Source: Thermoleophilia bacterium (GTDB taxonomy: Bacteria; Actinomycetota; Thermoleophilia; Gaiellales; Gaiellaceae). Taken from it: DNA of 11,098 nucleotides. A program made the translations under genes and the position numbers. Where the stretch lies: contig JAICYG010000083.1 in the NCBI GenBank assembly GCA_025934335.1, forward strand, positions 1 through 11,098, in the 5' to 3' direction. This document shows positions 6,472 through 11,098 of this stretch, piece after piece. The notes under the pieces are model-generated. The model was not told the origin of the DNA. It saw nothing but the letters and a program-made list of their open reading frames with translations, and ran no database searches. Each line of letters begins with the position of its first letter. The stretch's first letter is position 1.

Positions 6472-7311
6472 CTGGGCGCGCTCGCGCTCGTCCTCGCGCT
6501 CGGCTCGTCGGTCGCGTGGGGAACCGCGGACTTCGGCGGCGGCATGCTCACGCGACGGCTGCCGGTGTTCGCGGTCACCGTCGTCTCGCAGGCGGCCGGG
6601 CTGCTCGCGCTGCTCGTGGCGGTCGGTGTGCGGGGCGACGTCGCGTTGCGCCCGTTCCTCCTCGGCCTCCTCGCCGGCGTCGGCGGCGGCGTCGGGCTGG
6701 CAGCGTTCTACAAGGCGCTTTCGCTCGGGACGATGAGCGTCGTCTCGCCGATCGCGGCGTGCAGCGCGGTCGTGCCGTTCGGGGTCTCGCTCGCGACGGG
6801 CGAGCGGCCGTCGGGCATCGCGGTGCTCGGGGCCGTGGTCGCGCTCGGCGGCGCGGTGCTCGCCTCCGCCGAGGAGCGTCGGTCGCAGTCGCCGGAGCGC
6901 GCGCGGGCGGTCGTGCTGGCGGTGGTGGCCGCCGCGGCGCTGGGGCTCTTCGTCTACTTCCTCGGGCTCGGCAGTCGCGAAGGCGCTGCACTTTCGACGC
7001 TCCTCGGCGCGCGTGTCGGGTCCCTCTCGGTCCTCGTCGCGCTCGCGGTGTCGCAGCGCGCGACGGTTCGCGTGCCGTCACGGTCGCTCGCGCCGGTGGC
7101 CGCGGTGGGGCTCACGGACGTCGGCGCGAACGCGCTGTTCGCGTTCGCGAGCGGCCACGGCCTGCTCGCGCTCGTCTCGGTGCTCGGCTCGCTGTACCCG
7201 GTCGTGACGCTCCTCCTGGCGCACGTCCTCCTCCACGAGCGCCTGACGCGGGGCCAGCAGGCGGGCGTCGCGATCGCCCTCGCAGGCGTGGTCGCGATCG
7301 CGGCGGCCTGA
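6472..7311 (+). CDS. EamA/DMT-family membrane transporter, probable CTG start
   Basis: A 279-residue membrane protein with two repeated five-helix EamA units, the drug/metabolite transporter fold; substrate unknown. The first helix and the family motif SSVAWGTADFGGG lie upstream of the first ATG (6544), which would delete that helix. Between the thiolase stop (TAG, 6460-6462) and 6544 the frame holds no ATG, GTG or TTG; the only near-cognate start in the right place is CTG at 6472, with AGGG 7 nt before it. I therefore place the start there. Other marks are SVVSPIAACSAVVPF at the end of the first unit and LGSLYPVVTLLLAHVLLHERL in the second, matching DMT helix 8-9. The gene is in the same frame as the thiolase and directly behind it, suggesting cotranscription. 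Family assignment is firm; the start is inference. Confidence 0.85.
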   Translation: MGALALVLALGSSVAWGTADFGGGMLTRRLPVFAVTVVSQAAGLLALLVAVGVRGDVALRPFLLGLLAGVGGGVGLAAFYKALSLGTMSVVSPIAACSAVVPFGVSLATGERPSGIAVLGAVVALGGAVLASAEERRSQSPERARAVVLAVVAAAALGLFVYFLGLGSREGAALSTLLGARVGSLSVLVALAVSQRATVRVPSRSLAPVAAVGLTDVGANALFAFASGHGLLALVSVLGSLYPVVTLLLAHVLLHERLTRGQQAGVAIALAGVVAIAAA

Positions 7312-7322
7312 GCGAGCCTGTG

Positions 7323-7333
7323 GACAACTTGTC
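7323..7333. promoter_or_regulatory. Operator-like inverted repeat
   Basis: GACAA-C-TTGTC is a perfect 11-bp palindrome about a central C, extended by GTG on the left and, after one bulged base, CAC on the right. It lies 12 bp after the EamA stop and upstream of the kinase promoter. A dimeric repressor site is possible; no regulator gene lies in the window. Confidence 0.3.
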
Positions 7334-7341
7334 ACACTTCC

Positions 7342-7364
7342 GTCACGTCGTTTGGCGACGGGAC
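7342..7364 (+). repeat. Hairpin between the EamA and kinase genes
   Basis: GTCACGTCG and CGACGGGAC pair over 9 positions with one mismatch around a TTTGG loop. It sits between two transcription units and may end EamA transcription, though no T-tract follows. The rest of the 93-bp gap holds only the palindrome at 7323-7333 and the -10 hexamer at 7392-7397. Confidence 0.35.
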
Positions 7365-7391
7365 TAGGCCGGTTAGGACAGGGCCGCGGCG

Positions 7392-7397
7392 TAGCAT
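7392..7397 (+). promoter_or_regulatory. Putative -10 hexamer for the kinase gene (leaderless)
   Basis: TAGCAT fits TANNNT exactly and ends 7 nt before the GTG at 7405. The same hexamer with the same spacing precedes the oxidoreductase gene on the other strand. No convincing -35 box and no Shine-Dalgarno sequence are seen, in keeping with a leaderless message. Confidence 0.5.
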
Positions 7398-7404
7398 CGA
7401 CCAC

Positions 7405-8430
7405 GTGCTCGCGCCGCTGATCGTCGAGGAGAAGGTCGAGACCTTTCTCGACGCGTGCGGGCTCGGCGAAGGGCCGGTAGCCGCGACCCGGATCGGGGAC
7501 GGCGGCGGGTCGAACTTCACCTTCCTCGTCGAGCGCGGCGGCGAGCGGCTCGTGCTGCGACGGCCGCCGCGTCCGCCGCTCCCGCCCTCCGCGCACGACA
7601 TGGTGCGCGAGGCTCAGCTGCAGGAGGCGATCCGCTCCGCCGGCTTCACCCGGCTCGCGGAGATCGTCGCGGTCTGCGACGACGAGTCCGTGCTCGGCGT
7701 GCCGTTCTACGTCACGCGCTTCATCGACGGGGAGGTCGTCACGCAGGAGCTCCCGCCCGGGCTCGAGTCACACGCTGCCCGGCGAGCGCTCGGCGACGAC
7801 CTCGTCGACACGCTCGTCGAGATCCATGCAGCCGACGTGACGCGGCCCGAGCTCGCCGCGTTCGCGCGCCCGGGTAGCTACCTCGAGCGGCAGGTGCGCC
7901 GCTTCACCCAGCTGTGGGAGATCAACAGAACGCGCGAGCTGTCCGATGTCGACGCGGTCGCCCGCGTGCTCGGCGAGCGGCTGCCCGAGCCGCTGCCGCC
8001 GACCGTCGTCCACGGCGACTACCGCCTCGGGAACATGATGGTCGGCGCGGAGGCGCCGACGCGAATCGTCGCGGTGCTCGACTGGGAGATGGGCGCGATC
8101 GGCGACCCGCGCGCCGACGTCGGCTACCTGCTCGCGACGTACTCCGAGCCGAACGGGCACCCGAGCCCGCTCGGCACGAGCCCGGTCACCGCCGAACCGG
8201 GCTTCCCGACCCGCGCCGACCTGATCGCGCGGTATGTCGAGCGGAGCGGCCGCGACGTGGAGCCGATCGCCTGGTTCGAGGCGCTCGCCCTCTGGAAGGC
8301 GGCCGTTTTCTGCGAGGCGATCTACGGCCGCTTCATCCGCGGCGAGCTCGGCGCCGAGGACACGCGCGCCGCGCATTTCGAGCACGCGGTTCCGCTGCTC
8401 GCGAGCGCGGCGCTCGAGCGCGTCGGTTAG
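7405..8430 (+). CDS. APH-like phosphotransferase, ACAD10/11 kinase-domain (LvaA/FadE36) type
   Basis: A 341-residue kinase-fold protein of the aminoglycoside phosphotransferase superfamily. The catalytic loop is HGDYRLGN (203-210; Asp205 base, Asn210 metal ligand), and the metal-binding DWEMGAIGDP lies at 226-235. The N-lobe block LVLRRPP, then PLPPSAHDMVRE (49-69), marks the acyl-CoA-linked branch (mycobacterial FadE36, P. putida LvaA, N-terminal half of ACAD10/11) rather than true antibiotic kinases. In characterised members the hydroxyl of a 4-hydroxyacyl-CoA is phosphorylated. The matching ACAD10/11-type dehydrogenase is encoded about 1 kb downstream, which strongly supports this role; resistance is unlikely. 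The GTG start is backed by the -10 spacing. The stop overlaps that of the opposite-strand oxidoreductase. It is a full-length gene; exact substrate unknown. Confidence 0.88.
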   Translation: MLAPLIVEEKVETFLDACGLGEGPVAATRIGDGGGSNFTFLVERGGERLVLRRPPRPPLPPSAHDMVREAQLQEAIRSAGFTRLAEIVAVCDDESVLGVPFYVTRFIDGEVVTQELPPGLESHAARRALGDDLVDTLVEIHAADVTRPELAAFARPGSYLERQVRRFTQLWEINRTRELSDVDAVARVLGERLPEPLPPTVVHGDYRLGNMMVGAEAPTRIVAVLDWEMGAIGDPRADVGYLLATYSEPNGHPSPLGTSPVTAEPGFPTRADLIARYVERSGRDVEPIAWFEALALWKAAVFCEAIYGRFIRGELGAEDTRAAHFEHAVPLLASAALERVG

Positions 8431-9425
8431 GCGGCAGCCTCGGCGACCGCGCGCAGCGTCGCGACGTCGCGCGTCGAGACGAGCAACGTCGTCGCGCCGC
8501 TCTCCCTCCACGCGTCGAGGCGGTCGCGGATCCGCTCGACCTGCCCGACGAGCGCAACCTCGTCGACGAACGCGTCAGGCACGGCGGCCGCGGCCTCGAC
8601 CTGCTTCCCCTCGAGGAACAACTCCTGGATCTCGCGCGCCGCCGCCTCGTACCCGTAGCGCGCAAACAGGTCGTTGTAGAAGTTCTTCGAGCGCGCGCCC
8701 ATGCCGCCGACGTAGAACGAGTAGTACGCCTTCAGCGCGCCCCGCCCGCTCTCGACGTCGTCCGTCACCACCGCGGGGACGGAGGGCGCAATGTCGAAAC
8801 CCTCACGCACGTGCGAGAGCGGGAACACCTCGCGCGCCTTCTCCGGCGACCAGAAGATCGGGAGCCAGCCGTCCGCGAGCTCGAGCGCCTGCTCGACCGC
8901 GCGCGGCGCGATCGCCGCCAGGTAGATCGGGATCGACGAGCGAACCGGGCGTGCCATCAGCTTCAGCGGCTTGCCGAGCCCGGTGCCGCCGGAGACGGGG
9001 ATGTCGTAGTGCTCGCCGTGATGCTCGAGCCGCTCGCGCCGTAGCACCGTGCGCACGATCTCGACGTACTCCCGCGTCTTGACGAGCGGCTTCCCCCACT
9101 CCTCGCCGTGCCAGCCCTCGACGACCTGCGGCCCAGACGTGCCGAGCCCCATCAGGAACCGGCCGCCCGAGAGCAGGTCGAGCGTCGCAGCTGTCATCGC
9201 CGCGTTCGCCGGCGAGCGGCCGGGGATCTGCATGATCGCCGTGCCGAGGTCGATCGTCTCGGTGAGCGCGCCGAGCCACGCGAGCGGCGTGACCGCGTCG
9301 ACCCCCCAGGCCTCCGCCGCCCACGCCGACGTGTAGCCGAGCCGCTCCGCCTCGCGCGCGAGCTCGACGAGCTCCAGCGGGTTGGTGCCGGGTTGCGCGT
9401 AGCCCATGTAGAAGCCCAGCTGCAC
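8427..9425 (-). CDS. LLM-class F420-dependent oxidoreductase, Rv3520c-like
   Basis: A 332-residue luciferase-like TIM-barrel enzyme that would transfer hydride to or from coenzyme F420; substrate unknown. Family marks are VQLGFYMGYAQPGTNP at the start, TSAWAAEAWGVDAVTPLAWLGA (36-57), TAATLDLLSGGRFLMGLGTSG and PQVVEGWHG, matching the mycobacterial Rv3520c group. FMN use cannot be excluded. The frame is open for a further 1.3 kb upstream, but that stretch is the shadow of the dehydrogenase gene; homology begins at the GTG at 9425, and TAGCAT lies exactly 7 nt before it. The gene lies tail-to-tail with the kinase, their stops overlapping by 4 bp, and head-to-head with the dehydrogenase, with 18 bp between starts. 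Shared promoter DNA with the dehydrogenase suggests a role in the same pathway. Confidence 0.88.
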   Translation of the reverse strand: MQLGFYMGYAQPGTNPLELVELAREAERLGYTSAWAAEAWGVDAVTPLAWLGALTETIDLGTAIMQIPGRSPANAAMTAATLDLLSGGRFLMGLGTSGPQVVEGWHGEEWGKPLVKTREYVEIVRTVLRRERLEHHGEHYDIPVSGGTGLGKPLKLMARPVRSSIPIYLAAIAPRAVEQALELADGWLPIFWSPEKAREVFPLSHVREGFDIAPSVPAVVTDDVESGRGALKAYYSFYVGGMGARSKNFYNDLFARYGYEAAAREIQELFLEGKQVEAAAAVPDAFVDEVALVGQVERIRDRLDAWRESGATTLLVSTRDVATLRAVAEAAA

Positions 9426-9431
9426 CCGTGC

Positions 9432-9437
9432 GATGCT
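9432..9437 (+). promoter_or_regulatory. Putative plus-strand -10 hexamer for the acyl-CoA dehydrogenase gene
   Basis: GATGCT matches A2 and T6 of TANNNT and ends 6 nt before the ATG at 9444. It overlaps by five bases the minus-strand TAGCAT serving the oxidoreductase, so one AT-richer patch may fire in both directions. It is weaker than its partner, and only the position argues for it. Confidence 0.3.
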
Positions 9438-9438
9438 A
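9433..9438 (-). promoter_or_regulatory. Putative -10 hexamer for the F420 oxidoreductase gene (leaderless)
   Basis: Read on the minus strand this is TAGCAT, identical to the hexamer before the kinase gene, and it ends exactly 7 nt before the GTG at 9425. No Shine-Dalgarno sequence is present in the 18-bp gap between the two divergent start codons. Confidence 0.5.
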
Positions 9439-9443
9439 CGGCA

Positions 9444-10646
9444 ATGACCGCGAGCGCATGGGCGCCGCCGACCGGGCGGCTCGAGCAGGTACGCGCATTC
9501 ATGGACGAGCGTGTGCTGCCGAACGAGCACGTGCTCGACCGCGAGGACGACGAGGCCGACGCGCTCGTCGCGCAACTCCGTACCGAGGCGAAGGAGTCGG
9601 GGCTCTGGGCGCCGCACGTGCCGCCGGATGCGGGCGGCACCGGCATCGGGTTCCTCGACTACGCCTACCTGAACGAGCAGATCGGCCGGACGGTCTGGGG
9701 GCAGCTCGTGTTCGGCTGCCAGGCGCCGGATGCCGGCAACGCCGAGATCCTGCACCTGTTCGGCACGGAGGAGCAGAAAGAGCGCTTCCTCCACCCGCTC
9801 GTCGCCGGGGACGTCCGCTCGTTCTTCTCGATGACGGAGCCGGAGGTGCCCGGTTCCGACCCGACGACGCTGCGCACGCGCGCGGTCCGGGACGGCGGCG
9901 AGTGGCTGATCGACGGGCACAAGTGGTTCTCGTCGGGCGCGGAGGGAGCGGCCTTCGGGATCGTGATGGCGGTGACCGACCCGGACGCGGACCCGCACCG
10001 GCGCGCGTCGCAGATCCTCGTGCCGGCCGACACGCCCGGGGTCGAGGTTGTTCGCGCGATCCCGACGATGGGCCACCGCGGCCGCAACTGGTCGACTCAT
10101 TGCGAGGTGCGCTACACGGGCGTCCGCGTTCCCGCCGCGAACCTGCTCGGCGGGGAGGGCGACGGGTTCCTGATCGCGCAGAAGCGGCTCGGGCCCGGCC
10201 GCATCCACCACGTCATGCGGTGGCTCGGCCAGATGCAGCGCGCGTTCGAGCTGATGTGCGCGTACTCGCTCGGGCGCGAGTCGTTCGGCGAGCCGCTCGC
10301 ACGCAAGCAGACGGTGCAGAACTGGATCGCAGACAGCTACGCCGAGATCCACGCGTGCCGGCTGATGACACTCGACGCGGCGCACAAGATCGACGCCGGC
10401 GACGAGGCGCGGGTCGAGATCTCGGCGATCAAGTTCTTCGCCGCGAGAGTGCTGCAGGAGGTGATCGACCGCGCGATCCAGGTGCACGGCGCCCGCGGCC
10501 TCACCGACGAGACGCCGCTCGCGCACATGTCGATGCTGGCGCGCGCTGGGCGCATCTACGACGGCCCGGACGAGGTGCACCGGCAGGTGGTCGCGAAACG
10601 GATCCTGAAGGCGTTTGCAAGCGGCGACGGGTGGCACTTCTCCTAG
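9444..10646 (+). CDS. Acyl-CoA dehydrogenase, ACAD10/11-like
   Basis: A 400-residue FAD-dependent acyl-CoA dehydrogenase-fold protein. It closely follows the C-terminal half of animal ACAD11: CQAPDAGNAEILHLFGTEEQ (92-111), SMTEPEVPGSDPT (129-141, flavin and substrate binding), ILVPADTPGVEVVR, RLGPGRIHHVMRWLG (248-262) and a C-terminal YDGPDEVHR (372-380). Asp373 stands where ordinary members carry the catalytic Glu (YEGT); this D-G-P-D-E-V form is shared with ACAD11. In the LvaC/ACAD10/11 group the reaction is removal of phosphate from 4-phosphoacyl-CoA rather than simple oxidation, so with the nearby kinase it probably channels 4-hydroxyacyl-CoA into beta-oxidation. The ATG at 9444 fits the family start. 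It is divergent from the F420 enzyme and abuts the YqgE gene with no gap. Confidence 0.9.
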   Translation: MTASAWAPPTGRLEQVRAFMDERVLPNEHVLDREDDEADALVAQLRTEAKESGLWAPHVPPDAGGTGIGFLDYAYLNEQIGRTVWGQLVFGCQAPDAGNAEILHLFGTEEQKERFLHPLVAGDVRSFFSMTEPEVPGSDPTTLRTRAVRDGGEWLIDGHKWFSSGAEGAAFGIVMAVTDPDADPHRRASQILVPADTPGVEVVRAIPTMGHRGRNWSTHCEVRYTGVRVPAANLLGGEGDGFLIAQKRLGPGRIHHVMRWLGQMQRAFELMCAYSLGRESFGEPLARKQTVQNWIADSYAEIHACRLMTLDAAHKIDAGDEARVEISAIKFFAARVLQEVIDRAIQVHGARGLTDETPLAHMSMLARAGRIYDGPDEVHRQVVAKRILKAFASGDGWHFS

Positions 10647-11098
10647 GTGGAAACCTTTCGGGGGAAGCTCCTCGTCTCGTCGCCGGCGCTCGTCGATCCG
10701 AACTTCCGCAAGACGGTGGTGCTGATCGCGCATCACGACGAGGACGGCGCGATGGGGCTCGTGCTCAGCCGGCCGTCGACCGTCGCGGCCGTCGACGCGG
10801 TGCCGGCGCTCGAGGGCATCCCCGGCGCGGACGACCCCGTGTACGTCGGCGGCCCCGTGCAGCCGGAGGCGTTCATGGTGCTGGCGGAGTTCGACGACAT
10901 CGCGGACGCGGCGGCGCCGATCCTGAACGGGCTCGGGTTCATGCCTGCCGACGCCGAGCCGGAGGAGCTCGCGATCCGGCGGCTCCGGCTCTTCGCCGGC
11001 TACTCCGGCTGGGGCGGCGGGCAGCTCGAGGCCGAGCTCGGCGACGACTCGTGGATCGTCGTCGACGCGATCGCCGACGACGTGTTCGCAGACGACCC
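10647..11098 (+). CDS. YqgE/AlgH family protein (UPF0301), partial
   Basis: The first 150 residues of a UPF0301 protein, cut by the right edge; members are about 180-190 residues. Conserved blocks are GKLLVSSPALVDPNFRKTVV (6-25), DGAMGLVLSRP, the YVGGPVQPE turn and RLFAGYSGWGGGQLEAEL. The biochemical role of this family is not settled; AlgH was first linked to alginate regulation in Pseudomonas, and no enzyme activity can be claimed from sequence. The GTG start directly follows the TAG of the dehydrogenase gene, with no spacer and no ribosome site of its own, so coupled translation or stop/restart is likely. The abutment places it in the dehydrogenase transcript, though a functional link is doubtful. 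Confidence 0.9.
   Translation, partial: METFRGKLLVSSPALVDPNFRKTVVLIAHHDEDGAMGLVLSRPSTVAAVDAVPALEGIPGADDPVYVGGPVQPEAFMVLAEFDDIADAAAPILNGLGFMPADAEPEELAIRRLRLFAGYSGWGGGQLEAELGDDSWIVVDAIADDVFADD

Noticed and set aside
7405..8430. Aminoglycoside resistance kinase
   Set aside because: The HGD motif alone suggests it, but the N-lobe block and the ACAD11-like neighbour place it with acyl-CoA kinases.
9426..10736. Extension of the oxidoreductase frame upstream to 10736
   Set aside because: The extra 437 codons are antisense to the dehydrogenase gene with no motifs; luciferase-like homology begins at the GTG at 9425.

Overview
The window is about 11 kb of dense, very GC-rich chromosomal DNA. It looks like a soil or sediment actinobacterium. 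Frequent GTG starts, an F420-type luciferase-like oxidoreductase and -10 hexamers placed right in front of start codons all fit that. A class-level guess of Thermoleophilia (Gaiellales or Solirubrobacterales) is inference only. No tRNA, rRNA, CRISPR array, insertion sequence or phage gene was seen, and the longest gene-free gap is under 100 bp.

Layout. (1) 1-1228, minus strand: a two-gene unit of an LACTB2-like metallo-beta-lactamase-fold hydrolase followed, with an ATGA overlap, by the start of pdxT, the glutaminase of vitamin B6 synthesis, which runs off the left edge. (2) 1249-5225, plus strand: a branched-chain-amino-acid-type (HAAT) ABC importer in the order livF-livH-livM-livK, with tight stop/start overlaps and ending at a strong hairpin terminator (5251-5278). 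The second ATPase, LivG, is absent. (3) 5314-7311, plus strand: an acetyl-CoA acyltransferase-type thiolase, then an EamA/DMT membrane transporter that seems to need a CTG start. (4) 7405-10646: an aminoglycoside-phosphotransferase-like kinase (plus), an Rv3520c-type F420-dependent oxidoreductase (minus) and an ACAD10/11-type acyl-CoA dehydrogenase (plus). (5) 10647-11098, plus strand: the start of a YqgE/AlgH (UPF0301) gene, cut by the right edge.

How the genes may work together. The kinase and the dehydrogenase correspond to the two halves of the animal fusion proteins ACAD10/ACAD11, and to the LvaA-like kinase and LvaC-like dehydrogenase of the Pseudomonas putida levulinate pathway. There a 4-hydroxyacyl-CoA is phosphorylated, then loses phosphate, and so enters beta-oxidation. 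A thiolase lies nearby, and a HAAT importer could bring in a small acid or amino acid. Region 4 is therefore a plausible 4-hydroxy-acid or fatty-acid catabolic locus, with the F420 enzyme as an unexplained extra redox step.

The regulatory layout is also notable. Four transcription units carry a TANNNT-like hexamer ending exactly 7 nt before the start codon, which suggests leaderless mRNAs. At both divergent junctions (20 and 18 bp between start codons) the hexamers for the two strands overlap. livK, by contrast, has a classical strong Shine-Dalgarno sequence.
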